A stretch of DNA of 54,594 nucleotides from Johnsonella sp. (GCA_030529445.1 JAUMWW010000002.1:1-54594), one strand, 5' to 3'. Positions 1 through 8,547 are shown, numbered from the stretch's first letter. Notes: generated by a model from the sequence alone, not told the origin. Numbers and translations are program-made.

Positions 1-1
1 C

Positions 2-379
2 CTAAGATTCCTCCTTTTTCCCTGCTTCCGGTGAAATCGCATCCTCTTCGCGCTCTCTTCCTTCTGCTTCCTCCCCTCCTGTCTCTTCCTCTCTCAGATC
101 CTCTTTGGATTCGTCTTCCTTTTTCTTTTTCCCCTTCAGTCTGAAGCCGAATACCTTAAAGCCCATATCAAGCCCTTTTTCCAGCTTGATCTCGAGAGAA
201 AGCAGACCGAGGCACCAACTGATTCCGGAATCGATCAGGAGCCCGTCCCGATAAACGATTCTTCCTCTGTACCTGAGCGGGATAAAAAGCACCATGCAAA
301 GCAGAACCAATGCCAAGAGGAAGAGGCATAGCAGGATAATGCCCGTGATTTTTGCAATTCCGACTATGATTGCCAGCAT
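2..379 (-). CDS. DUF2953-type membrane-anchored protein, short version
   Basis: This 125-residue protein has an N-terminal membrane segment at about residues 5-33, then a short globular part (RYRGRIVYRDG, ISWCLGLLSLEIKLE) and a highly charged Lys/Glu tail from about residue 80. The N-terminal half resembles the start of DUF2953 proteins, which in clostridia usually continue beyond the charged linker into a C-terminal domain. Here a TAG stop at 2-4 ends the frame right after the linker, so the C-terminal domain is missing or lies in another frame beyond the window. A good Shine-Dalgarno (AGGAAGGGAG) precedes the ATG. The function of DUF2953 is unknown. The identification rests on recalled family features and is moderate. 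Confidence 0.55.
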   Translation of the reverse strand: MLAIIVGIAKITGIILLCLFLLALVLLCMVLFIPLRYRGRIVYRDGLLIDSGISWCLGLLSLEIKLEKGLDMGFKVFGFRLKGKKKKEDESKEDLREEETGGEEAEGREREEDAISPEAGKKEES

Positions 380-423
380 ACTCCCTTCCTTTCCTCAATT
401 TGCAGAAAATAAACAAACCAAAC

Positions 424-738
424 TCAATTCGAATTAAAATATGCCGAAAGATCAAAGCCTCCCGTTGCGGAATAGACCTCCTCAATAATATCCCGTGCAA
501 GCCTCATCGCATCCTGCTTTCCTATCCCCACACCGAGAATCAGCATCCCCGGTTCCATATTGCGATAGAGAGAATGAAAAAAAGCGATATTATGCACGAT
601 ATCGAGCAAGCCCCCTCCCTCCTCTTTCAGAATCAATAAATATGCGGAAAGCACGGGCTTGCCTTTTTTTATTTTCAGAATCAGCTCAGGATTTTTCCTT
701 GCATTCTCACCTAAATAGAGTTTTTGATACCACTCCAT
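424..738 (-). CDS. conserved hypothetical protein (104 aa)
   Basis: This is a small soluble protein with no signal peptide or membrane segment. It starts MEWYQKLYLGENARK and ends in an aromatic/acidic tail (IIEEVYSATGGFDLSAYF). It resembles small uncharacterised Lachnospiraceae proteins usually found beside the DUF2953 gene, as it is here 44 bases upstream of that gene. The ATG is preceded by a GAGGTCGGGG stretch that can serve as the ribosome binding site. The coding sense is supported by conserved-looking hydrophobic periodicity and by tight packing with its neighbours. No function can be assigned. Confidence 0.6.
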   Translation of the reverse strand: MEWYQKLYLGENARKNPELILKIKKGKPVLSAYLLILKEEGGGLLDIVHNIAFFHSLYRNMEPGMLILGVGIGKQDAMRLARDIIEEVYSATGGFDLSAYFNSN

Positions 739-786
739 CCCCGACCTCGTCTATTCTTCCATCCAAAAATTTTCTTACCATGCCGC

Positions 787-1521
787 CTATGAATACTTAT
801 CCGCCACAAGGGTTTTCAGCAGCAAAAGCGCCGCCTCCGCCGCCTCCGCTCTTATCGTCTGGCGGTCTCCGCTGAAGCGATGCTCCTCAACTGCGATATC
901 GCCGCTCACATAAGCGGCAATATAAACCAGACCGACCGGTTTCTCCTCACTTCCTCCGTCCGGACCGGCAATTCCGGTTACCGCAACCGCAGTATCCGTA
1001 TCCGCATTTAAAGCCGTTCCCATCGCCATTTCCTTCGCCGTCTGCCTGCTGACCGCTCCGTATTTCTTTAAGGTGCTCTTCGCCACATCCAGCCTCTTCC
1101 TCTTGGATTTATTGGTATAGGTGATAAAGCCCTCTTTAAATACATCGGAAACCCCCGGAACATTGATCATTCTCGCCGCGAGCAGCCCTCCCGTACAGGA
1201 TTCGGCGGTAGCCACCGTCAGCTCATGCTTTTCCAGAAGCTTGATCAGCGTTTTTTCAAGCGTCTCCGTTTCTTTTACGGTATCAATATAATCGGCAAAG
1301 GTTTTCTTCAGATCTTTTGCGATCTCCTTAAGCATCGTCTTTGCTTCTTCTTCCGTCTCCGCTTCCGCCTTTACGATAATATGAATCTCCCCGCCCGACT
1401 CCTTTAACTGAAGCAAAGGATTTTCTTTTTGTAAAAGCGCCCCGATTGCCTTCTCGACTTCTTCCTTCGCAATCCGGTGAAGCTTTATCGTTTTTCTTCT
1501 TTTTATCATTCCGGAATTCAA
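787..1521 (-). CDS. CinA-family nicotinamide-nucleotide amidase (PncC) with KH-like domain, no MoaB-like domain
   Basis: Residues from about 88 to 240 form the CinA C-terminal (PncC) domain, which deamidates nicotinamide mononucleotide to nicotinate mononucleotide in pyridine-nucleotide recycling. The diagnostic segment TAESCTGGLLAARMINVPG holds the nucleophile-type Ser108, and AVTGIAGPDGGSEEKPVG follows. Residues 14-80 match the KH-like middle domain of full-length CinA (ENPLLQLKESGGEIHIIVKA). The roughly 170-residue MoaB-like N-terminal domain of full CinA is absent. The start is probably TTG at 1521: GGAGGGAG lies 9 bases upstream, whereas the first ATG (1509) has no site at useful distance. 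The TTG overlaps the pgsA stop (TTGA), so translational coupling is likely. Confidence 0.85.
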   Translation of the reverse strand: MNSGMIKRRKTIKLHRIAKEEVEKAIGALLQKENPLLQLKESGGEIHIIVKAEAETEEEAKTMLKEIAKDLKKTFADYIDTVKETETLEKTLIKLLEKHELTVATAESCTGGLLAARMINVPGVSDVFKEGFITYTNKSKRKRLDVAKSTLKKYGAVSRQTAKEMAMGTALNADTDTAVAVTGIAGPDGGSEEKPVGLVYIAAYVSGDIAVEEHRFSGDRQTIRAEAAEAALLLLKTLVADKYS

Positions 1522-2066
1522 TTCTTCACACTCCCTCCGCTTATAACATTTTTATTTTTTACAATATAATCCATCAGTGAGATCAGGGTAAGCGCCAGCA
1601 TGGTCCAAACCATAATATCGCTAAGAAGCCGGAGGCTTTGGATATTCAGAATCAAAAGCTCCACCGCAATCATCTGTGCAACGGTCTTTAGCTTACCCCA
1701 TTTGCTTGCGGCAATGACGATCCCCGCATCCGAAGCCACCAGACGAAATCCGCTGATAATGAACTCTCTTGCAATAACCGCAATCACGATGAGAGAGGAA
1801 ATCTGATCAAGTTCAATAAAACAGATCAAAGCGGATACGACCAAAAGCTTGTCTGCAAGCGGATCCATAAATTTTCCGAAATTGGTAATCAAATTATATT
1901 TTCTTGCCAAAATTCCGTCCAATGTATCCGTGAGCGCCGCGACCGTGAAAATCACAAATGCAATCAGGCGATAGCTCGGCAGTTCTCCTTTTCCATAGAG
2001 GAGAAAAAACACAAAAAAAGGGATCATCAAAACTCGTAAAACAGTTAATTTATTCGGCAAATTCAT
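1518..2066 (-). CDS. pgsA: CDP-diacylglycerol--glycerol-3-phosphate 3-phosphatidyltransferase
   Basis: An integral membrane enzyme that transfers phosphatidyl from CDP-diacylglycerol to glycerol-3-phosphate, the committed step to phosphatidylglycerol. The CDP-alcohol phosphotransferase signature D-x2-DG-x2-AR-x8-G-x3-D-x3-D is complete: D47, D50, G51, A54, R55, G64, D68, D72 (DTLDGILARKY, GKFMDPLADK). Several hydrophobic segments (about 10-25, 33-46, 85-100, 130-165) fit the six-helix fold. The length of 182 residues is normal. It lies 18 bases downstream of rimO and overlaps the cinA-like start, consistent with a rimO-pgsA-cinA operon, a common Firmicutes order. Confidence 0.95.
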   Translation of the reverse strand: MNLPNKLTVLRVLMIPFFVFFLLYGKGELPSYRLIAFVIFTVAALTDTLDGILARKYNLITNFGKFMDPLADKLLVVSALICFIELDQISSLIVIAVIAREFIISGFRLVASDAGIVIAASKWGKLKTVAQMIAVELLILNIQSLRLLSDIMVWTMLALTLISLMDYIVKNKNVISGGSVKN

Positions 2067-2084
2067 CGCAGCTCCCCCTCTGTA

Positions 2085-3425
2085 TCAAATCGCTTCTCCG
2101 ATGAGATCATATTCGGATGAGGCGGTCACCCTCGCCTTAATAAACTCTCCCGACATATGCTCTCTCTCCGAGTTCACAAAAATATATCCGTCCACTCCCG
2201 GGATATCCATATAGGTTCTTCCTACATAAACATCCTCATCGCTGAGCTTTCCTTCGATTAAAACATCCATTTCCCTTCCCACCATCGCTTTGAGCTTTTT
2301 GGCGGAGATCATCTGCTGCAGCTCCATGATAGAAGCCTTTCGTTCTTCCTTTACTTCTTCCTCTATCTGGTTTTCGAACTCCGCCGCAGGAGTCCCTTCC
2401 TCTGCACTATAGCAGAAAACGCCGAGTCTTTCAAACTCCATTTTCGAAACAAAATCGAGAAGCTCTTCGGACTCCTCCTCGCTCTCTCCCGGAAAGCCCG
2501 TGATCAGCGTAGTTCTGAGCGTAATATCGGGGATTGCCGATCTGAGTTTTTCAATCACTCTGATCAATGCCGCCTTATCGGTTCTTCTTCCCATCCTTCT
2601 CAAAATCCGGTCGGAGGCATGCTGTATCGGGATATCCAGATATTTGCAGATCTTCTCCTCGCTTGCCATGACCTCGATAAGCTCCTCGTCTATCTCCTCC
2701 GGATAACAGTACAAAATCCTGATCCATTGCAGACCCTCGATCGCGGCAAGCCTTCTTAAAAGCTCCGCCAATGATTTTTTACCGTAGAGATCCTTGCCGT
2801 ATACCGTCGTCTCCTGCGCAACGAGTATCAATTCCTTGATCCCGCTCTCTGCAAGCTGCTTCGCCTCTTCCACCAAAGCTTCCATCGGATAGCTCCGAAA
2901 CCTTCCCCTCAGGGAGGGAATGATGCAATAGGTGCAATGCTTATCGCAGCCCTCCGCAATCTTTAAATACGCATACCATCCTCCGGTGGAATACACACGT
3001 TTTGCGGCTAAGGGGGGCAGCCTGTCCAGATCAAGAAATTCATCCGGACTCTTCTTATCCTTGTCCTCTCTTTTTTCGAGAATTCTGTCGAGAACCTCGC
3101 CGATCTTATCATAGCTGCTCGTACCGAGAAGCGCATCCACCTCCGGTATCTCTTCCCTGATCTCTTCCCGGTATTTCTGCGCCAGACAGCCTGTCACGAT
3201 CAGGGCTTTCAGCCTTCCTTTTTCCTTGAGCTTTGCCGTCTCCAATATCGCTTCTACGCTCTCTTCCTTTGCGTCGAGGATGAAGCAGCACGTATTGATA
3301 ATAATAATATCCGCTTTCTCCGTATCATCGGTATAGCTATATCCCCTCTCCGACATCAGTCCGAGCATCTGCTCGGAATCCACAAGATTTTTATCGCAGC
3401 CGAGCGAAATCAAACAAACCTTCAT
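2085..3425 (-). CDS. rimO: ribosomal protein uS12 methylthiotransferase
   Basis: A radical-SAM methylthiotransferase that adds a methylthio group to the conserved aspartate of ribosomal protein S12. The N-terminal UPF0004 domain carries Cys10, Cys46 and Cys80 for the auxiliary iron-sulfur cluster. The radical-SAM motif CDKHCTYC gives Cys160, Cys164 and Cys167. A TRAM domain occupies the last 65 residues or so. The N-terminus (VCLISLGCDKNLVDSE) is the RimO form, not the tRNA-modifying MiaB form. At 446 residues the length is normal. It starts downstream of a strong terminator (3446-3486), so it either has its own promoter or relies on read-through from rpoZ. Confidence 0.95.
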   Translation of the reverse strand: MKVCLISLGCDKNLVDSEQMLGLMSERGYSYTDDTEKADIIIINTCCFILDAKEESVEAILETAKLKEKGRLKALIVTGCLAQKYREEIREEIPEVDALLGTSSYDKIGEVLDRILEKREDKDKKSPDEFLDLDRLPPLAAKRVYSTGGWYAYLKIAEGCDKHCTYCIIPSLRGRFRSYPMEALVEEAKQLAESGIKELILVAQETTVYGKDLYGKKSLAELLRRLAAIEGLQWIRILYCYPEEIDEELIEVMASEEKICKYLDIPIQHASDRILRRMGRRTDKAALIRVIEKLRSAIPDITLRTTLITGFPGESEEESEELLDFVSKMEFERLGVFCYSAEEGTPAAEFENQIEEEVKEERKASIMELQQMISAKKLKAMVGREMDVLIEGKLSDEDVYVGRTYMDIPGVDGYIFVNSEREHMSGEFIKARVTASSEYDLIGEAI

Positions 3426-3445
3426 TCATCAATGCCTTTCTTTAT

Positions 3446-3486
3446 AAAAAGCCATCTTTACTACGGCTGTAATAAGACGGCTTTTT
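3446..3486 (-). terminator. intrinsic terminator between rpoZ and rimO
   Basis: On the minus strand AAAAAGCCGTCTT pairs with AAGATGGCTTTTT, a 13-pair stem with one G-T wobble, ending in a T run. It follows the rpoZ stop by about 13 bases and precedes rimO by about 20. The A-rich 5' flank also makes it usable on the other strand. Confidence 0.8.
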
Positions 3487-3498
3487 TCTTAATCGAAT

Positions 3499-3735
3499 TT
3501 ATTCCTTATCATCGGATACGATCTTTACCCTCTGCTTATACAAATCATCTATCGCCACGGAGAGCGCTTTCTTTTTCAAGCTGATTCCGCTCCTGATCTC
3601 CTCATCCACGAGCTGTCTTGCTCTTTTTGCCGTAGCGATTACGATGGAATACCTGCTCTGCACGACGGGCTGCTCCCCCGGCTCCACCTCGCTGTTTACT
3701 ACCTCAATCAGATCATTATATGACGGATGCAACAT
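3499..3735 (-). CDS. rpoZ: DNA-directed RNA polymerase omega subunit
   Basis: The small omega subunit helps assemble the beta' subunit of RNA polymerase. The protein has the conserved core SRYSIVIATAKRARQLVDE (about residues 27-45) and a normal length of 78 residues. Its ATG directly abuts the gmk stop codon (TAAATG), and its Shine-Dalgarno AAGGAGG lies inside the last gmk codons. Translation of the two genes is therefore almost certainly coupled. The gmk-rpoZ pairing is standard in Firmicutes. Confidence 0.95.
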   Translation of the reverse strand: MLHPSYNDLIEVVNSEVEPGEQPVVQSRYSIVIATAKRARQLVDEEIRSGISLKKKALSVAIDDLYKQRVKIVSDDKE

Positions 3736-4365
3736 TTATCTTTCCTCCTTAAACTTCAATATATCATCACAGATTTCCCGAATAAAATCCTGATTATCCT
3801 CGATGCGCAGCTGCCTGCTCCTGATCAGATCATGAAGCCGGCAAGCCGCCGAATCCAAATCATCATTGATGATCAGATACTCATATTCCCCGATATGCTT
3901 TGACTCCTCCGCGGCGCGCAGCAGGCGTTTATGAATCTCCTCCGCGCTCTCCGTCTCTCTCCCGATCAGCCGCTTCCTCAGTTCCCCTGCGGAGGGAGGA
4001 GCGATAAAGATCAGCAATGCTTCGGGAAAGCTCTCCTTGATTTTTTTTGCTCCCTGTATTTCTATTTCCAAAAGCACATCCTGCCCGGCATTGAGCCTTT
4101 CCAAGACGAAGTCCTTCGGCGTTCCGTAGTAATTGCCGACATAGTTTGCATATTCTATAAAATCATTCTTTTCAATTCGTCTTTCAAACTCCGCTTTATC
4201 GAGAAAAAAATACTCTTTTCCGTGCCTTTCTCCCTCTCTCGGCTTTCTCGTCGTCGCCGATATGGAAAGCTGATAATTCGGATGGGTCTGCAAAAGCTTC
4301 CTGATCAATGTTCCCTTTCCGGCTCCCGAAAATCCCGATATTACGGTTAATACTCCCCTCTTCAT
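3736..4365 (-). CDS. gmk: guanylate kinase
   Basis: Phosphorylates GMP to GDP with ATP in purine nucleotide metabolism. The P-loop SGFSGAGKGT is at residues 10-19. The GMP-binding region TRKPREGERHGKEYFF (about 40-55) with its conserved Arg and Tyr residues follows, then the lid/core segment RLIGRETESAEEIHKRL (about 133-149). The length of 209 residues is typical. It lies 9 bases downstream of yicC. In many Firmicutes the small remA (DUF370) gene separates yicC and gmk; there is no room for it here. Confidence 0.96.
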   Translation of the reverse strand: MKRGVLTVISGFSGAGKGTLIRKLLQTHPNYQLSISATTRKPREGERHGKEYFFLDKAEFERRIEKNDFIEYANYVGNYYGTPKDFVLERLNAGQDVLLEIEIQGAKKIKESFPEALLIFIAPPSAGELRKRLIGRETESAEEIHKRLLRAAEESKHIGEYEYLIINDDLDSAACRLHDLIRSRQLRIEDNQDFIREICDDILKFKEER

Positions 4366-4374
4366 TTCATCTTC

Positions 4375-5253
4375 CTATTCTATATTCTGTATCTGTTCTC
4401 TGAGCTTTTCGATATCGGTTTTAATCGAGATCGCCTTTTCGGAAATATCCGCTCCCGTAGCCTTGGACAGAATGGTATTGGATTCCCTGTTCATCTCCTG
4501 CGCGATAAAATCGAGCTTGCGCCCGACCGCGCCTCCGTTTTTAAGCTCCTTCTTTGCCGCATCGATATGGCTTTTCAGCCTGACGATCTCCTCATCTATC
4601 GCCGTCTTATCCGCAAAGAGGGCAACCTCCGTCAATATCCTTCCCTCATCAAAAAGCTTATCCGATAAAAGCTCCTCGAGTCTGCTTCTGAGCCTCTCTT
4701 CATATTCCCGTATCATCTCGGGGGCTCTTTCCTCGATCAGCGAAAGATTGGATGAGATCTCCTCCAGCTTTGCCAGCATATCCGCCTTTAAGTTTTCTCC
4801 CTCCGCGGATCTTGCTTCGACGAATTTTTCACTTGCATTAAGCAGCAATGCCAAGATCAGTTTTCGATATTCCTCCGTATCGATTCCGTCATCTTCTGCG
4901 CTGATCACCTCCGGAAGCCTCAAAATCGAAGAAACTCTCAGGTCATTGCAAAGATTGAATTCCTGCTCGATGCGCCTTGCATACTCTATGTACTCGGAAA
5001 CGGCATAGCTGTTATATCTGAGCTTTTTTGCACCGCCCTCATATGCCTCATAAGTAATATAGAGATCAACCTTTCCTCTTTGAATATGTTTCTTCAATTC
5101 ATTTCTGATATCCGCTTCAAACTCATTAAATCTTTTCGGCATCTTAATATTCAGATCAAGATATCTGTGATTTACCGATTTCAATTCAATATCTACCTTA
5201 TATCTTTCATTATGCTCCGAAGCTTTGCCAAATCCTGTCATGCTGCGTATCAC
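4375..5253 (-). CDS. YicC/YloC-family endoribonuclease
   Basis: The protein begins MIRSMTGFGKASEHNERY and ends with a DUF1732-type C-terminus (KLDFIAQEMNRESNTILSKA), the hallmark of the YicC/YloC family. Members are endoribonucleases implicated in RNA turnover and stress or stationary-phase physiology. The 292-residue length is normal. The start is GTG at 5253, with AGAGGA placed 7 bases upstream; the internal ATG at M5 would break the conserved N-terminus. A consensus promoter lies directly upstream (5285-5313). It heads the yicC-gmk-rpoZ operon. Confidence 0.93.
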   Translation of the reverse strand: MIRSMTGFGKASEHNERYKVDIELKSVNHRYLDLNIKMPKRFNEFEADIRNELKKHIQRGKVDLYITYEAYEGGAKKLRYNSYAVSEYIEYARRIEQEFNLCNDLRVSSILRLPEVISAEDDGIDTEEYRKLILALLLNASEKFVEARSAEGENLKADMLAKLEEISSNLSLIEERAPEMIREYEERLRSRLEELLSDKLFDEGRILTEVALFADKTAIDEEIVRLKSHIDAAKKELKNGGAVGRKLDFIAQEMNRESNTILSKATGADISEKAISIKTDIEKLREQIQNIE

Positions 5254-5284
5254 TGCTGCGTCCTCTTTTCTTTCAGGTAATGAG

Positions 5285-5313
5285 ATTATATTACTATCAT
5301 TGCATCAAGTCAA
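5285..5313 (-). promoter_or_regulatory. sigma-A promoter of yicC-gmk-rpoZ
   Basis: On the minus strand TTGACT (5308-5313) and TATAAT (5285-5290) are separated by 17 bases, about 30 bases upstream of the yicC GTG start. It sits in the short gap after hflC. Confidence 0.75.
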
Positions 5314-5334
5314 TGAAGAGATCCTTTATCCGGG

Positions 5335-6213
5335 CTATTCCGGATAGAAAATAGACGCAAGCGGCGAATCTCTGTCTATGATCAATGTCTTATTTCCCGA
5401 ATTCATCGTGTTTTTTGCGGCGTCAAGCGCGCGGACGAATACATAGAAATCCGCTTTCGATTCATCATTATAGGCTTTTGACAAAATATTCATATATTCC
5501 GCCTCTCCCTCAGCCTCGATTTTTTCCGCTTCCGCTCTCGCCTCCGAAAGCTGGATCTGGATACTCGTATCCGTCTCCGTCCTTATCTTTGTCGCCTCCG
5601 AATTTCCCTCGGCGGTATAGGAAGCCGCTATATTATTTCTCTCGGATATCATTCTCTCGTATACGGATGCCTTATTATCATCCGGCAGATCGAGAGACTT
5701 CGTCTCCACCGCGGTGATCACAATTCCGTATTCATTCATCGAGCTTCCTATGGAATTCATAATCGCCTGGGCAAGCTCCCCGTCCCTGCCGCTGATGACC
5801 TCGGACTGCGGCATCGAAGAAATAACGTTTTTCAAGGAGTTATACACTATCGTATTGATTCTCGCCTCCGCAGCGCTTTCCTGTCCGTTTAAGGTGGTCA
5901 GGTAGCGAATTGGCTCCTTAACCCTCCAAAGCACGAAGCAGTCCGCCACCATGGTTTTCTTATCCTTCGTAATCACATCGCTGGGCGGAATATCATAAAT
6001 CTGCGTGGACTTCGGTATGCTCATCGTATTTTGCAGATAAGGTATCTTAAAAGAAAGCCCCGGCTCGGAGATGATTCTCTCCACCTTTCCGAACTGGCGA
6101 ATCAGCTTATACTCATTTGGATAAGTGGAAACCAAAGTCATCGGCAAAACGATGAATGCGATCAGCGCAAGAATAAGAATCACTGCACCCGGATTCATTC
6201 CTTTTTTATTCAT
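5335..6213 (-). CDS. hflC: HflC-type SPFH/band 7 membrane protein
   Basis: One half of an HflK/HflC pair that, in well-studied bacteria, forms a membrane cage around the FtsH protease and tunes its activity. A single N-terminal membrane segment (about residues 9-28) is followed by the band 7 domain (ANEYKLIRQFGKVERII-like region, then VKEPIRYLTTLNG) and a helical region with the conserved SEARAEAEKIEAEGEAEYMNI-type segment near 215-240. The length of 292 is close to E. coli HflC. It lies 26 bases downstream of hflK with AAGGAG before the ATG. Only the adjacency and fold support the HflC role; clostridial function is inferred. Confidence 0.85.
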   Translation of the reverse strand: MNKKGMNPGAVILILALIAFIVLPMTLVSTYPNEYKLIRQFGKVERIISEPGLSFKIPYLQNTMSIPKSTQIYDIPPSDVITKDKKTMVADCFVLWRVKEPIRYLTTLNGQESAAEARINTIVYNSLKNVISSMPQSEVISGRDGELAQAIMNSIGSSMNEYGIVITAVETKSLDLPDDNKASVYERMISERNNIAASYTAEGNSEATKIRTETDTSIQIQLSEARAEAEKIEAEGEAEYMNILSKAYNDESKADFYVFVRALDAAKNTMNSGNKTLIIDRDSPLASIFYPE

Positions 6214-6239
6214 CTTCTTTTATCTCCTTCCCGAATATG

Positions 6240-7295
6240 CTAATTGCTCTGCGCCTGCTCGGCACTTTCTTCTTCCTGCGGCATCTGCATAAAGCTTTCC
6301 AAGGGCAGCATCGTCTGTGTTCCGTTTCCGGTATCTATGATGACCTTCATTTCGGGCACGATATCCTCCATCGCCTCATAAAACATCCTCTTCTTGGTAA
6401 TCAGAGGAAATTTCGCATATTCCGCATAAAGCGCCTCAAATCTTGCAAGCTGTCCGTTTGCCTCGTTGATTCTCGCCTGTTTATTTGCCTGCGCCGTCTT
6501 TAGGATCTGATCCACCTGCGCGTTTGCACCGGGAATCTTCTCATTTTTATATTTATTTGCATTATTGATTGCCGTTTCCTTGCCCTGCTTTGCCGTCTCA
6601 ACATCCTTAAATGCATTGGCAACCTCTATCGTGGGCGGCTCCGCATCCTGAATCGTTACATTCACGACCTGTATGCCGAGATCCTCGCTGTCCATCCTGT
6701 TAATGAGCTTTTCTTTGATAATGGACTGTATCTCATACTTTCCCGTAGTGAGCACATCATCCACATTATACAGACCGACCGTATCTCTGATATAGCTCTG
6801 CGCCAGATTTTCAAGAATCAGCACGGGATCTTCCGAATGATAGAGGCTCTTCACCGGATCCGTCACCTGATACTCTATATAAAAATCCGCATTGATAAAA
6901 TTATAATCCAGGGTGATCATCAGGGATTCTTTCTCTACCGGCGCCATCGTAGCGTCATCAAACCCGATTGCGGCTCCCTTGATATTCCTGCTGACCAGCT
7001 TCACCTCCTGAACAAAGGGAATCTTCATATGCATTCCCGGCGTGGATATCGTGCTCGGCTGACCGAATGTCGTTAAAACCGCATACTCGGATTCATTCAC
7101 CGTATAAAACGCGTTGGAAAACAACGAAAAAGCGATCATGAGCAGAAGCACAAAGAAAATAGCGCCTTTGGGAATTTTTATATTTGTCTTTTTCTTCTCT
7201 TTCTTCCCTTTGTTTTTTTTCTCCGTCCCCTCTTGCCCTACCTCTTCCAAATCCTGTTCCAAAGGATTTTTCATGTTGCCAAACTTAAAATCCAT
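6240..7295 (-). CDS. hflK: HflK-type SPFH/band 7 membrane protein
   Basis: The partner of HflC. A charged, Lys-rich cytoplasmic N-terminus (KKNKGKKEKKKTNIKIP, about 27-43) precedes one membrane helix (about 45-65) and a band 7 domain (FGQPSTISTPGMHMKIPFVQ and DPVKSLYHSEDPVLIL). A helical stretch (TIQDAEPPTIEVANAFKDV, then NANKYKNEKIPGANAQVD) is characteristic of HflK. The Gln-rich C-terminus (EEESAEQAQSN) is low-complexity. The 351-residue length is somewhat below E. coli HflK. It lies 49 bases after the alcohol dehydrogenase, so it may be co-transcribed with it. No ftsH or hflX is nearby. Confidence 0.86.
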   Translation of the reverse strand: MDFKFGNMKNPLEQDLEEVGQEGTEKKNKGKKEKKKTNIKIPKGAIFFVLLLMIAFSLFSNAFYTVNESEYAVLTTFGQPSTISTPGMHMKIPFVQEVKLVSRNIKGAAIGFDDATMAPVEKESLMITLDYNFINADFYIEYQVTDPVKSLYHSEDPVLILENLAQSYIRDTVGLYNVDDVLTTGKYEIQSIIKEKLINRMDSEDLGIQVVNVTIQDAEPPTIEVANAFKDVETAKQGKETAINNANKYKNEKIPGANAQVDQILKTAQANKQARINEANGQLARFEALYAEYAKFPLITKKRMFYEAMEDIVPEMKVIIDTGNGTQTMLPLESFMQMPQEEESAEQAQSN

Positions 7296-7344
7296 AATGC
7301 TCTCTCCTATCCTCTTCTATGATAAGCCATCCGCTTTCCCGGCA

Positions 7345-8547
7345 TTAAACCGCCGCCTTATAGATATTATACATATCCTCATAATCCAAAATCATAAATC
7401 CGCCTATTTTTCTGGTCTTTTCAAAGGAACAGCTGTATGCAAGCGCCCTCAGCTCCTCTTCGCTCGGCTCTCTTCCCATGAGCTCGCGAAGGCTCGTCGG
7501 CATACCGAGTTTTTTGAAAAACTCCTCGCTCTTGCGGATTCCCTCTTCCGCAGCTTTTGCATCATCGGATTCTCTGATCTCATACACCTTTCTTGCAAAT
7601 TGGGCAAATCTTGCCATATTGCAGTGACGCACATATCTCGCCCAGCTTCCCCATACGGCAGTCAGGGAGGCTCCGTGGGTATAATCATAAATTGCCGAAA
7701 GCGGCATACTCAGCTGATGACAGGACCAATCCCCGTCTTTTGCCGTATCTCCCTTGCTGCCCAAGCCCGTGATTCCGTTATGGGATATGCTTCCCGCCCA
7801 CATGATCTCGCTCATCGCGGTATAATCATGCGGATTCTCCACCGCCTCTACCCCGAATTTCGTAATGGTTCTTAATAAGCCCTCCGCAATCTCATCCGAA
7901 AGATGATTGCCGAGTATCTCTGCAAAATAGCGCTCCGAGGTATGCATGAAAATATCCGCCGCACCCGCACCGATCTGATATTTGGGCAGAGTATAGGTAA
8001 GCTCCGGATTCATAATCGCAAAACGGCATCGATTCAAATCCGTATTGATTCCTCTCTTGCTATGGGGCGTAATCTCATCATTGGTAATCACTGCGGAATT
8101 GCTCATCTCCGAACCTGCCGCGCTGATTGTGAGCACTGCGGCATGCGGCATGCTTTTTTCGAGCTTTTTCTTTCCCGTATAATAATCCCATACATCCGTA
8201 TCGGGATTTGCCACCCCGTGTGCAACGACTTTTGCGTTATCGATTACGCTTCCTCCGCCGACGGCAAGAATAAAATCAGCCTTGAACTCCAATGCCTTTG
8301 CAATCATCTCTCTTGCCTTCGAAAGAAGCGGATTCGGCACCACTCCGCCGAGCGAAAGATATCTGATTCCTTTTTCTTCCAAACTCTTTTCTATTTCCCC
8401 GAGCAGACCCGATTTTTTTGCGCTCTCTCCGCCGTATACGATCAAGACCGCTTTCGCTCCCTCCGCCTGCACGAGTTCCCCCGCTCTGTGATGGGTATCC
8501 TTTCCGAAAACAACTTTTGTAGGTGTATAAAATTCAAATTTTTCCAT
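7345..8547 (-). CDS. iron-containing alcohol dehydrogenase (YqhD/BDH type)
   Basis: A group III metal-dependent alcohol dehydrogenase that reduces aldehydes, such as butanal or other fermentation aldehydes, with NAD(P)H. The nucleotide-binding GGGS is at residues 97-100. The metal ligands match the YqhD pattern: Asp198, His202 (DIFMH), His277 and His291 (SCHQLSMPLSAIYDYTHG), with the same spacings as E. coli YqhD. The length of 400 residues is typical. The substrate and cofactor cannot be told from sequence. AGGAGAGG precedes the ATG. I saw no consensus promoter in the 95-base gap upstream, though one probably exists there. Confidence 0.92.
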   Translation of the reverse strand: MEKFEFYTPTKVVFGKDTHHRAGELVQAEGAKAVLIVYGGESAKKSGLLGEIEKSLEEKGIRYLSLGGVVPNPLLSKAREMIAKALEFKADFILAVGGGSVIDNAKVVAHGVANPDTDVWDYYTGKKKLEKSMPHAAVLTISAAGSEMSNSAVITNDEITPHSKRGINTDLNRCRFAIMNPELTYTLPKYQIGAGAADIFMHTSERYFAEILGNHLSDEIAEGLLRTITKFGVEAVENPHDYTAMSEIMWAGSISHNGITGLGSKGDTAKDGDWSCHQLSMPLSAIYDYTHGASLTAVWGSWARYVRHCNMARFAQFARKVYEIRESDDAKAAEEGIRKSEEFFKKLGMPTSLRELMGREPSEEELRALAYSCSFEKTRKIGGFMILDYEDMYNIYKAAV

